Source: RZYY01 sp036794825 (GTDB taxonomy: Bacteria; Bacteroidota; Bacteroidia; Bacteroidales; 4484-276). From it: a stretch of DNA of 61,662 nucleotides. The DNA lies in assembly GCA_036794825.1 (NCBI GenBank), contig DAIRGA010000030.1, forward strand, positions 1 through 61,662. Reading direction: 5' to 3'. The notes beneath the pieces are model-generated. The model was given only the letters and a program-made list of their open reading frames with translations, was not told the origin of the DNA and searched no databases. Position numbers and translations under genes: made by a program. Positions within the stretch are counted from its first letter, which is position 1. Each line of letters starts with the position of its first letter. Of this stretch, positions 45,582-54,003 are shown in pieces.

Positions 45582-46469
45582 TTACCTGCCGATCTTTATG
45601 GAAGTCATGGTAATAGCTCCTCCCACAGCTTTGTCGTTGAAGATTATTACCTCTTCATTTTTCGATTGCAGAGCCAGGCTGTAAAGCAGTGGCAGGTAGT
45701 GCTCAGGAGTTGGAATGGCATGCCTGAAAGCCTGTCCCTGAGCTGTATAATTAATAAGATCCCGATGATTACCTTCTTCTATAAACTTTTTCATCATATC
45801 ATTGGCTTCCATGGCCCAGTCAAAACCATAACCATCCTCATTCAATCTGTTCCATGCCACCATGCGCAGGTTGTGAACCATGTTACCGCTTCCAACAATA
45901 AGCACCCCCTTGCGCCGTAGAGACGACAGTTCCTGTGCCAGGTCGTAATGGTACTGTGGTGGTTTTGTGCGGTCGAGGCTAAGTTGTATCACCGGTACAT
46001 CAGCTTTTGGATAGAGATGTTTGATTACCGACCATGCTCCATGATCAAGCCCCCAACTGTGGTCGGCTTCAATCGTTGCTTTGGTTACTATCCGGGATGT
46101 TTCAGCTGCCAGTTCAGGGCTGCCTGCCGCAGGATATTGTATTTCATACAAGGCTTTTGGGAAACCGCCGAAATCATGAATCGTACGCGGCTGCTCCATT
46201 GCCGTGACAAAAGTTCCGTTGGTCTCCCAATGTGCCGACACACACAGAATGGCCGCCGGATGAGCAATTTCAGTGGAAATCCTGCGGAAACCTTTCACAA
46301 AGTCATTCTCTTCGATGGCATTCATCGGGCTGCCGTGTCCCAGGAAAAGTACCGGCATGGTTTCCGTATTTCTGAGCGAACTGGTCAGTTGGTTCAGTGC
46401 TTTCAGTTGCATAACGTTGAGGGTTAAGGGTAGCAAGGCCATTGCTTTCAAAAAGTCTTTCCTGTCCAT
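45582..46469 (-). CDS. ygiD: 4,5-DOPA dioxygenase extradiol-like protein (YgiD/LigB family)
   Basis: This 295-residue protein belongs to the DODA-type extradiol dioxygenases. The metal-binding histidines are visible in LFLGHGSPMNAIE, VSAHWETNGTFV, and SWGLDHGAWSVI, and the later block GSGNMVHNLR is intact. E. coli YgiD cleaves DOPA and related catechols; the substrate here is inferred only. About 25 residues precede the usual family start (MDRKDFLKAMALLPLTLNVMQ) and look hydrophobic, possibly a leader that directs export. It is a single gene, divergent from the DUF4143 ATPase. Confidence 0.85.
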   Translation of the reverse strand: MDRKDFLKAMALLPLTLNVMQLKALNQLTSSLRNTETMPVLFLGHGSPMNAIEENDFVKGFRRISTEIAHPAAILCVSAHWETNGTFVTAMEQPRTIHDFGGFPKALYEIQYPAAGSPELAAETSRIVTKATIEADHSWGLDHGAWSVIKHLYPKADVPVIQLSLDRTKPPQYHYDLAQELSSLRRKGVLIVGSGNMVHNLRMVAWNRLNEDGYGFDWAMEANDMMKKFIEEGNHRDLINYTAQGQAFRHAIPTPEHYLPLLYSLALQSKNEEVIIFNDKAVGGAITMTSIKIGR

Positions 46470-46624
46470 CCTGTCAGTGGATTTTTTATTCGTGATAAAC
46501 AGGTGATTGCGGATTTTTTTTGATTTTGGTGGTTACAACTCCTGAAACAGTTCTGAAAAGTTTTGTTTATAAAGAAAATATTTCAAAAAAATGAAAAAGT
46601 TTTTCTTGTAGTCAAAATAAAATG

Positions 46625-46632
46625 TAATTTTG
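46625..46632 (+). promoter_or_regulatory. Probable -7 box of the DUF4143 ATPase gene
   Basis: TAATTTTG is an exact TAnnTTTG match, 20 bases before the ATG at 46653. It lies downstream of the longer frame's first ATG (46563), so it supports the shorter start. Confidence 0.45.
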
Positions 46633-46652
46633 AAAAAATTTTCATTATACTT

Positions 46653-47855
46653 ATGCTTAACATAAAAAGAGAGATTTATTTAAAGCGGCTCAGGCCACAT
46701 TATGGTAATCAACTTATTAAGTTTATTACCGGGCAGCGTCGGGTGGGTAAAAGTTTTCTCCTCAGGCAGGTTGCATCAGAGATAAGAGAAAATTTTCCGG
46801 ATCATCAAGTATTATTTATTGACAAAGAACAATTTGAATTCGATGAGATCAGAGACTACCGCCAACTTTATCAATATGTCAAAGACAAGGCATCCGCAGG
46901 TATGAATTGTGTTTTTATTGATGAAATTCAGGAGATTACAGAGTTTGAAAAAGCCTTGCGCAGCCTGCTAAATGAGGGAAATTTTGATATTTACTGCACA
47001 GGAAGCAACTCTGCTTTGTTCTCCGGAAACCTTGCCACATTGCTCAGCGGACGACAGGTTTCAATTACGGTTTACAGCCTTTCTTTCAATGAATTTGTTG
47101 AATTTCACAAACTTCCATGCGACCAGAATTCTCTCGGTATGTATCTGAAATATGGCGGCTTGCCATATTTAATGTATCTTCCAAAAGATGATCAGATTGT
47201 ATTTGATTATTTGAAAAACATCAATTCCACTATCCTTTTCAGAGACATTTTGTCAAGATATGAAATCCGGGATGTGGCTTTTTTAACCAATCTGATTCAT
47301 TTTCTTGCAGATAATACCGGGAGCATAACAGTTGCCAAACGAATTGCAGACTTTATGAAATCTCAGGGAGAATCAAAAACTGTCAATTTAATTCTCAACT
47401 ACCTTCAGTACCTGCAAGATGCGTATCTGCTGAAATTTGCAAGAAGATATGATATTCAGGGAAAACGAATCTTCGAGCAGGGCGGCAAATACTATTTTCA
47501 GGATCATGGTTTAAGAAACTCCATTGTTGGTTTAAAACCGGGTGATTCGGGCAAATTGGTCGAAAACCTGGTGCATAATCATTTGGTGATGCTGGGGTAC
47601 GAAGTGTTTGTTGGTGTCATGAAAAACCTGGAGATTGATTTTATTGCGGAAAAGCAAGGCGAAAAAGTCTATTTTCAAGCCGCTCTGATGCTTCCTGACG
47701 AAAATGTTATTCAGCGTGAATTTGGAAACCTCTTACTCATACAGGATCAGTATCCAAAATATGTAATTTCAATGGATACAATGAATGTGATGAACTCATA
47801 TGAAGGCATCCGGCACCTTTCACTCATGGAGTTCCTGATGAAAGAGAAATTCTGA
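46653..47855 (+). CDS. AAA+ ATPase with DUF4143 domain
   Basis: This 400-residue ATPase is of the archaeal-type/DUF4143 group, which is abundant in Bacteroidota and mostly uncharacterised. The AAA_14 domain has Walker A GQRRVGKSFLLRQ, Walker B CVFIDEIQEI and a sensor-like YCTGSNSALFSG. The second half (from about residue 195) is the DUF4143 domain ending in a nuclease-like fold with EIDFIAEKQGEKVYFQAA, reminiscent of the D/E-x-K core of restriction-like nucleases. The start at 46653 (MLNIKREIYLKRL) matches the family; the frame itself opens at 46563. It is a solitary gene. Confidence 0.88.
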   Translation: MLNIKREIYLKRLRPHYGNQLIKFITGQRRVGKSFLLRQVASEIRENFPDHQVLFIDKEQFEFDEIRDYRQLYQYVKDKASAGMNCVFIDEIQEITEFEKALRSLLNEGNFDIYCTGSNSALFSGNLATLLSGRQVSITVYSLSFNEFVEFHKLPCDQNSLGMYLKYGGLPYLMYLPKDDQIVFDYLKNINSTILFRDILSRYEIRDVAFLTNLIHFLADNTGSITVAKRIADFMKSQGESKTVNLILNYLQYLQDAYLLKFARRYDIQGKRIFEQGGKYYFQDHGLRNSIVGLKPGDSGKLVENLVHNHLVMLGYEVFVGVMKNLEIDFIAEKQGEKVYFQAALMLPDENVIQREFGNLLLIQDQYPKYVISMDTMNVMNSYEGIRHLSLMEFLMKEKF

Positions 47856-47954
47856 TAGATGGATTTTATTCCTGATAAAATCTAAAGTCTAACCTGAATT
47901 CTATTTAGCCGCATTTCCGGAAAATAGTTCTGGCAAATCAACAACTGGTCAATC

Positions 47955-48527
47955 CTACACCAAATTCGCAAACCCCATAAAAGCCAGCGACAAAATTCCT
48001 GCTACAACCAGTGCTATGGGCATTCCTCGCATTCCTTTGGGAACTTCCATCAGCTCAAGATGCTCCCGGATACCGGCAAAAATAATGAGCGCCAGGGCAA
48101 ATCCAAGCGCGTTGCCGATAGCATAAATGGTTCCTTCGATCAGGTTATATTCTTTTTGAGTAATCAGCAAAGCGACTCCGAGGATAGCGCAGTTGGTGGT
48201 AATAAGAGGCAGAAAGACGCCAAGCGCCTGGTAAAGCGGCGGGCTTACTTTTTTCAGAATGATTTCGACCACCTGTACGAGCGCAGCGATGACGAGGATG
48301 AAGGCAATGGTTTGTAAAAATCCCAGCCCAAACGGTGTCAGGATGTACTGCTGAATCATCCAGGTGACGATTGAGGCCACAGCCATCACAAAAAGTACGG
48401 CGCCAGCCATGCCTGAAGCAGTGGTGATTTTGCCGGAAACACCGAGAAACGGGCAGATGCCGAGAAAGTTGGCCAGCACGATGTTACTTACCAGTACGGC
48501 GCTGATTATCATTATGATGTATTCCAT
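47955..48527 (-). CDS. rnfA: Rnf complex subunit RnfA
   Basis: This is a 190-residue membrane subunit of the Rnf complex, which couples ferredoxin:NAD+ electron transfer to Na+ or H+ pumping across the inner membrane. Six helices are apparent. Cys25 in NFLGICPFLG and the Cys in TTNCAILGVAL match the ligands that RnfA shares with RnfE for a cluster inside the membrane. It is the last gene of rnfBCDGEA, 18 bases after rnfE. Confidence 0.96.
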   Translation of the reverse strand: MEYIIMIISAVLVSNIVLANFLGICPFLGVSGKITTASGMAGAVLFVMAVASIVTWMIQQYILTPFGLGFLQTIAFILVIAALVQVVEIILKKVSPPLYQALGVFLPLITTNCAILGVALLITQKEYNLIEGTIYAIGNALGFALALIIFAGIREHLELMEVPKGMRGMPIALVVAGILSLAFMGFANLV

Positions 48528-48545
48528 GAGTAGCAGTTTTTGAGG

Positions 48546-49130
48546 TTAAACTTTTTTGGTTACTTTGTTGATGAGGGCAATAAGGAAGCCCAGGGCGATA
48601 AAAGCGCCGGGTGACAGGATAAAGACCAGAATGCCATCGGTCTGGATAAATTTATAGCCAAACAGGGAGTAATTGCCGAGCATCTCCCTTACTGAGCCAA
48701 GAAGGGTAAGCGCCATGGCAAAACCGAGTCCCATGCCGAAACCATCAATCATCGATGAAAAAACGTTATTGCGCGAGGCGAAAGCTTCGGCGCGACCAAG
48801 CACAATACAATTGACGACGATAAGAGGGATAAAAATCCCGAGCTGTGCATGCAATGCAGGAGCGTAGCCGGCCATCACAAGGTCAACGATGGTAACAAAA
48901 GAGGCAACGACTACAATGAAAATCGGTATCCTGACTTTATCGGGAACCAGATTTTTGATCAGCGAGATAACGATGTTGGCCATCACCAGCACAAAAGTAG
49001 TGGCAAGCCCCATCCCCATTCCGTTTATGGCTGAATTGGTTACGGCCAGCGTAGGACACATACCCAGCAGCATCACGAATACCGGATTGTCCTTAAAAAA
49101 TCCTTTGGTGAAATTTTTCATTTGATCCAT
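48546..49130 (-). CDS. rnfE: Rnf complex subunit RnfE
   Basis: This 194-residue membrane subunit is homologous to RnfA in inverted topology. Cys25 in LLGMCPTLAVTNS and the Cys in VVNCIVLGRAEAFA are the paired cluster ligands. The FGMGLGFAMALTLLGSVRE block is typical. It starts 12 bases after the rnfG stop. Confidence 0.95.
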   Translation of the reverse strand: MDQMKNFTKGFFKDNPVFVMLLGMCPTLAVTNSAINGMGMGLATTFVLVMANIVISLIKNLVPDKVRIPIFIVVVASFVTIVDLVMAGYAPALHAQLGIFIPLIVVNCIVLGRAEAFASRNNVFSSMIDGFGMGLGFAMALTLLGSVREMLGNYSLFGYKFIQTDGILVFILSPGAFIALGFLIALINKVTKKV

Positions 49131-49142
49131 GGTATGTGTCTC

Positions 49143-49718
49143 CTATTGGTTTTGTTGTTTTTTTACCTCTTCATAAGTTACAAATGCCCTGCTCAGAGCG
49201 TCGCATACAGCGCGTGAACTGATGGTGGCGGCAGTGATAGCGTCCACCTCACCACCGTCTTTCGTCACCGTTAATTTGAAGTCAGCCGGGTTTTTCCCAC
49301 TGAATTGCTCTTTAAACCCTTCAGCAATTTTACTACCCAGCCCTGGCGTCTCTTTATGGTCGAGTACTTCGTAATTCACGATGGTTCCGTCAGGTCTGAA
49401 ACCCACCATCAGTTTGATAAGTCCGCTATAGCCCAGGTTGGTGTAAGTATTTACAGCAACTCCGATGACCTCTCCATCTTTAGTTCCTTCAAAGAAAATC
49501 AGCGAATCCTGGCCGTTGGCCGGCATCACAGCAAACCGGCGGTATTCGTCAAAACCGGGCATTACCTGCTCGATGGCTTTTTGCTGTTTCTGACGGGCAA
49601 CCTCGGCAATTGGTTCCTTGGTAAGATTGAACACCACACCTGCGCCCAGCGAGGAGATCGCTGTGACAATAAGCAGCGTCAGAAACATATTCAGAAATGT
49701 TGATTCTAATTTTGCCAT
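49143..49718 (-). CDS. rnfG: Rnf complex FMN-binding subunit RnfG
   Basis: This 191-residue subunit has one N-terminal membrane helix (MFLTLLIVTAISSLGAGVVF) and a periplasmic domain that carries covalent FMN. The flavin-attachment motif reads DAITAATISS, with Thr165 as the expected linkage residue; the family consensus is (S/T)GATxT/S, so one Gly is replaced by Ala. The block HKETPGLGSKI is the other family hallmark. It lies between rnfD and rnfE. Confidence 0.94.
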   Translation of the reverse strand: MAKLESTFLNMFLTLLIVTAISSLGAGVVFNLTKEPIAEVARQKQQKAIEQVMPGFDEYRRFAVMPANGQDSLIFFEGTKDGEVIGVAVNTYTNLGYSGLIKLMVGFRPDGTIVNYEVLDHKETPGLGSKIAEGFKEQFSGKNPADFKLTVTKDGGEVDAITAATISSRAVCDALSRAFVTYEEVKKQQNQ

Positions 49719-49765
49719 ATCAAATTGTTGTTTTTGATGTCTTTTTCTAAAATTCAGATTCAGGC

Positions 49766-50761
49766 TTACAGGCCAAACCTTGTAGGTTTGAAAGCCTTAT
49801 TAATTAAAGGTGCAAATGCGTTCATGATCAGGATGGCAAACGAAACACCTTCGGGATATGCTCCCCACAGACGGATTATCATGGTAAGCAAGCCGCAGCC
49901 GATACCAAAAACGATCTGTCCTTTGGGGGTCATAGGTGAGCTAACCATGTCGGTTGCCATGTAAAAAATACCAAGCATCAAACCACCGGTGATCAGGTGG
50001 AAAAAGGGATCGGCATAATGAGTAGGGTCAATCATCCAGAAAATACCGGCAAAGATGAATGAAGATAGTAGATAGGAAATCGGAATTTGCCATGTGATCA
50101 CTTTGCGGAAAAACATGAAGATTGCACCTAAAAATAGCGCCAGAGCTGACATCTCACCAAGTGATCCGGTCTGAAACCCAATCATCCGCTGAATATAGTC
50201 GGGCATGTTGGGATCGGCCATTATCTGCTCTATGGTTTTACCGGCCATCTGACCTTCCTTTAATAGGCCAAGCGGGGTTGCCCCGGTAATGGTGTCGGTA
50301 ACCGTCTGAGCGAAAAGAGGTTTTGGTAGTGGCCATGATGTCATCTGGGCAGGAAATGAAATCAACAGGAATACACGGCCAACCAGCGCCGGATTGAACG
50401 GGTTTTTGCCTATTCCGCCAAAAGCCATCTTTGCGACGCCTATAGATACGATGGCACCGACAATGATGATCCATGTTGGTAGGTTTGCAGGCACATTAAA
50501 AGCAAGCAAAACGCCTGTAACTATAGCTGACCCGTCGTTGATGGTCACATCGCCTTTAATCAGATATTTCTGAATAAGGTATTCTACCAAAACGCAGGCT
50601 ATCACTGAAATTCCGATAACTCTCACGGCATCAAGGCCGAAGAAATACACCGAAACCAGCATCGCCGGAACCATGGCATATACCACGCTGAACATGATTT
50701 TTTTGATGGATTCATCGGTGTGTACATGTGGTGAACCCGAAATAGTGAGTAAATTATTCAT
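49766..50761 (-). CDS. rnfD: Rnf complex membrane subunit RnfD
   Basis: This 331-residue integral membrane subunit has about nine helices and a covalently bound FMN on the Thr of TITGATPLG. The start MNNLLTISGSPHVHTDESIKKIM and the GGIGKNPFNPALVGRVFLL block are family signatures. It begins 3 bases after the rnfC stop. Confidence 0.96.
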   Translation of the reverse strand: MNNLLTISGSPHVHTDESIKKIMFSVVYAMVPAMLVSVYFFGLDAVRVIGISVIACVLVEYLIQKYLIKGDVTINDGSAIVTGVLLAFNVPANLPTWIIIVGAIVSIGVAKMAFGGIGKNPFNPALVGRVFLLISFPAQMTSWPLPKPLFAQTVTDTITGATPLGLLKEGQMAGKTIEQIMADPNMPDYIQRMIGFQTGSLGEMSALALFLGAIFMFFRKVITWQIPISYLLSSFIFAGIFWMIDPTHYADPFFHLITGGLMLGIFYMATDMVSSPMTPKGQIVFGIGCGLLTMIIRLWGAYPEGVSFAILIMNAFAPLINKAFKPTRFGL

Positions 50762-50764
50762 AGT

Positions 50765-52102
50765 CTATATTTTTCCTCTGGTTCTAATGATTTTACCTAC
50801 ATTGGCTTTCCCAAGTCTGATATAGTCGAGCAATGGCCTTCCCGAAGGACAAATGTAATGGCACGATCCACATTCAATGCAGTCCATTATACGTTCCTTT
50901 TCAGCATTTTCCCACATTTCGAGCCTGGCATACTGTGCAAGAAGGTAGGGCTCCAGGCCCATCGGGCAAACGGATACGCACCTTGAACACCGGATACAAT
51001 TTTTAACAATGGTTCTTCTGGCCTCTTCAACTGGCATAAGCAATATTCCTGAAGAGCCTTTTACAATAGGTGCTTCCGGCGAAACGAGCGCTTTTCCCAT
51101 CATTGGGCCGCCCCCGATCAGTTTTCCTATATTCTCGGGAAGCCCACCGGCATGTTCGATCAGATGTTGAATGGGGGTTCCGATTCGTACTCGGAAATTG
51201 GAGGGAGTTTTTACAGCTTTTCCGGTAATAGTAACCACGCGCTCGATCAGCGGTTTATTCTTTTGAACTGCCTCATACACTGCAAAAGCAGTTCCTACAT
51301 TGTCCACCACGCAGCCTGTTTCGATCGGCAGCTTTCCCGATGGAACTTCCTTTCCGGTTAAGGCTTTAATCAATTGTTTTTCTCCTCCCTGAGGATACTT
51401 GACTTTTAGCGCGTGAACGGTGATACCCTGAAACTTTGTGGCTAGTTTGGTGATATGTCCGATAGCGTCGGGTTTGTTGGCTTCGATGCCTACCATAGCT
51501 TTTTTTACGCCGAGCGCTTTCATCAGAATAGCTGTGCCAATCAGCATTTCCTCGCCGTTTTCGAGCATCAGCCGGTGGTCGGAGGTGAGGTATGGCTCGC
51601 ATTCCACACCGTTAATTATCAGGTATTCGGCATGTTTTCCGTCCGGCACCATCATTTTCACATGGGTTGGGAAAGTGGCTCCACCCAAACCGACAATTCC
51701 CATGTCGTTGATGCGTTGTATTATCTCCTCCCTGCCCATCGAAATTTCGCGGATGATATCCGGTGAGGTATCTATTCCTTCGTCCCATACATCCTCAGTT
51801 GTATCAATAATTATGGCCATCCGTTTGTATCCCGACTGGTCAATTGCTTCCTCAATCCTGAATACTTTTCCGCTGGCCGGCGAATGGATATTGGCTGAAA
51901 TAAAACCTGAACTCTTTGCCAGCAACTGACCTGTTTTTACTTCATCGCCACGGTTAACCACCACTTTTGCCGGCGCTCCCAGGTGCTGGGTTATTGGCAC
52001 AAACACCCTGCCCGGTATGGGTAGAGGCCGGATAGCGGCGCCGGATGAGAATTTGTTTTCCGGTGGATGAACGCCTCCAATTTTGAATGTTGATAATACC
52101 AT
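50765..52102 (-). CDS. rnfC: Rnf complex subunit RnfC
   Basis: This 445-residue peripheral subunit passes electrons to NAD+. The N-terminal domain starts with FKIGGVHPPENKFSS. The central domain has the NADH/FMN-binding GLGGATFPTHVKM and the block INGVECEPYLTSDHR. Two cysteine motifs, CIRCSRCVSVCPMGLEP and CIECGSCHYICPSGRP, bind [4Fe-4S] clusters. It lies 35 bases after rnfB. Confidence 0.97.
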   Translation of the reverse strand: MVLSTFKIGGVHPPENKFSSGAAIRPLPIPGRVFVPITQHLGAPAKVVVNRGDEVKTGQLLAKSSGFISANIHSPASGKVFRIEEAIDQSGYKRMAIIIDTTEDVWDEGIDTSPDIIREISMGREEIIQRINDMGIVGLGGATFPTHVKMMVPDGKHAEYLIINGVECEPYLTSDHRLMLENGEEMLIGTAILMKALGVKKAMVGIEANKPDAIGHITKLATKFQGITVHALKVKYPQGGEKQLIKALTGKEVPSGKLPIETGCVVDNVGTAFAVYEAVQKNKPLIERVVTITGKAVKTPSNFRVRIGTPIQHLIEHAGGLPENIGKLIGGGPMMGKALVSPEAPIVKGSSGILLMPVEEARRTIVKNCIRCSRCVSVCPMGLEPYLLAQYARLEMWENAEKERIMDCIECGSCHYICPSGRPLLDYIRLGKANVGKIIRTRGKI

Positions 52103-52137
52103 TTTCTTCTGTGTTGAGATCGTGATAAAAATTCGTG

Positions 52138-53025
52138 TTATGCTTTACTATCGGCCGTAAGCGGTTCTTTCGGGACTTCGGCTGTCTCTTCCGCTTTGGG
52201 TTTGCGGGGTGGAAAATTGAGCTCGTGAATAGCGTTGGTAGGACATTCAGGAGCGCACTTACGACAGAGTTTGCATTTCTCGTCGTCAATGTAGGCCAGG
52301 TTGTTTTCCATAGTGATAGCATCAAATGCGCACACTTTGAAGCACTTGCTGCAACCGATGCATGCTACTTCGCAGTTTTTCTTTGCCACGGCGCCTTTTT
52401 CCTGGTTGATGCAGCTAACAAAAATCCTCCTGCTCTTTTTCCCTTTAAGCCGGAGTTCAAAAATGCCTCTCGGGCAGGCTTTGACGCATGCACCACAGGC
52501 AACACATTTATCCTCATCCACTATCGGCAGACCGGTTTTTTCGTCTATATACAGCGCATCGAACTTGCAGGAAACCACACAATCACCCAGCCCGAGGCAA
52601 CCGTAAGGGCAGCCGCTTTCGCCTGAATAGAGGTTATGTGCAAAAGCACAGGTTGCGGGACCGTCGTAATTCAGCTTTTTCGGGGCATAATCACAGTTTC
52701 CGTTGCATCTCAGCACCGCTATCATCGGGTCTTTTTCTTCTGCTTCGAGCCCAAGAGCCTTGGCAATTGCAGCCATCGTTGAATTGCCACCGACCGGGCA
52801 GTTAAAATCATCGAGTTTACCGGCTTTAACGATTCCCTCGGCAAAAGCGCGACATCCTGCAAAACCGCAACCACCGCAGTTGGCGCCGGGTAAAGTTCCC
52901 TCCACAACATCAATCCGGGGGTCTTCGATCACTTTGAATTTCTGTGCCACAAAATAAAGCACTATCGCTGAAGTTACCCCGATCGCACTCAATGATATCA
53001 CCGCATAAACAATTACATTATCCAT
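52138..53025 (-). CDS. rnfB: Rnf complex ferredoxin-accepting subunit RnfB
   Basis: This is the first gene of the operon. The 295-residue protein has an N-terminal membrane helix, the CGGCGFAGCRAFAEG cluster motif near residue 48, and ferredoxin-type cysteine motifs at CVACGACVKACPRG, CIGCSKCFKVCAFDA and CKLCRKCAPECPTNA. It takes electrons from reduced ferredoxin. A charged tail (EETAEVPKEPLTADSKA) ends the protein. A -7 box lies at 53146-53153. Confidence 0.97.
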   Translation of the reverse strand: MDNVIVYAVISLSAIGVTSAIVLYFVAQKFKVIEDPRIDVVEGTLPGANCGGCGFAGCRAFAEGIVKAGKLDDFNCPVGGNSTMAAIAKALGLEAEEKDPMIAVLRCNGNCDYAPKKLNYDGPATCAFAHNLYSGESGCPYGCLGLGDCVVSCKFDALYIDEKTGLPIVDEDKCVACGACVKACPRGIFELRLKGKKSRRIFVSCINQEKGAVAKKNCEVACIGCSKCFKVCAFDAITMENNLAYIDDEKCKLCRKCAPECPTNAIHELNFPPRKPKAEETAEVPKEPLTADSKA

Positions 53026-53329
53026 GAAAGTGCAGTTTTATATTTTGTAAATCGTTTTAATTCATTTAATTACGCAAGAGATAGTTTCTGATCCCTATGT
53101 CATGCAAATCATTTTTCGAAAAAAACATATTGTTCTTACGAATGGCAAAAATAGAACATAACTATAAAACTATTCCATTTTTACTCTATTTAAAATGAGT
53201 TTAAACTGGTGTTTTTCAATTGCTTAAATATCAATAACATCCCTCCATGAGCAATTCTGGAGTTGAAGTAAACTTTTGCCTGAATTATCTGTTTAAGAAT
53301 CAGAACAAAATAATTAAACAAAAACCAAA
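53026..53329. other. Divergent intergenic region between rnfB and the TetR-like gene
   Basis: There is no gene here. It includes the rnf promoter box. A TAAACTTTTG sequence near 53268 could serve the TetR-like gene but has two extra bases in the box. Confidence 0.5.
53146..53153 (-). promoter_or_regulatory. Probable -7 box of the rnf operon
   Basis: On the minus strand TATTTTTG matches TAnnTTTG. The leader to rnfB would be about 113 bases, long for this window, with no recognised riboswitch in it. Confidence 0.4.
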
Positions 53330-54001
53330 ATGATCAGGAAATCAGAAAAGCAGGCATCATGCGAGACGGGTGAAGACTTCCGGGAAAAAATCGTTAATGC
53401 TTACATTAAATACTTGCTAATCAATGGAAAAAATCCTGAAAGCGTTTACATTTTCTGTGAAAAACAGGGAACAACCGAAGCTGATTTTTACAGGGAATTT
53501 TCATCGTTTGAAACCCTTCAAAAAGAGATCTGGAACGATTTCATTGTTACGACGATCTCGACACTTCGCGTAACTCCGGAATACGCAGATTATTCGGTCA
53601 GGGAAAAGTTGCTTTCGTTCTACTACACCTTTATGGAGGTGCTGAAGCAAAACCGCAGCCTGGTGCTATATTTCTTCCAAAAACAAAACAAACACGATAT
53701 CATTCCTTCGTTTTTAAAAAATGCCCGCAAGAGTTACCTCGATTTTGTCGGAGTGCTCGTGGAAGAGGGTTTGCAAAACGGAGAGTTTAAAAAGCGTCCC
53801 TATTTATCGGAAAAGTATGCTGAAGCACTTTGGGTTCAATTTTTGTTTTTACTTCGTTTTTGGGTAAATGATGAAAGCAAAAACTTCGAAAGCAGCGATG
53901 CTCTGATCGAGAAAACGGTGAAATTATCCTTCGAACTGCTCGGTGAAAGTCCGTTGGATTCTTTTATTGACCTTGCCAAATTCCTTTATCAAAACAAATA
54001 G
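53330..54001 (+). CDS. TetR-family-like transcriptional regulator
   Basis: This 223-residue protein has a TetR-like layout: an N-terminal helix-turn-helix region (FREKIVNAYIKYLLINGKNPESVYIFCEKQGTTEADFYREFSSFETLQKEIW, about residues 18-70) and an all-helical C-terminal domain for ligand binding and dimerisation. The HTH is diverged: TTEADFYREFSS replaces the usual SxGTLYxHFxSK. It ends two bases before the ABC1 kinase gene and is most likely its regulator or functional partner. Confidence 0.75.
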   Translation: MIRKSEKQASCETGEDFREKIVNAYIKYLLINGKNPESVYIFCEKQGTTEADFYREFSSFETLQKEIWNDFIVTTISTLRVTPEYADYSVREKLLSFYYTFMEVLKQNRSLVLYFFQKQNKHDIIPSFLKNARKSYLDFVGVLVEEGLQNGEFKKRPYLSEKYAEALWVQFLFLLRFWVNDESKNFESSDALIEKTVKLSFELLGESPLDSFIDLAKFLYQNK

Positions 54002-54003
54002 TC

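Noticed and set aside
47862..47882. AT-only hairpin after the DUF4143 ATPase gene as a terminator
   Set aside because: The stem (GATTTTAT/ATAAAATC) is weak and lacks a following T run on the relevant strand.
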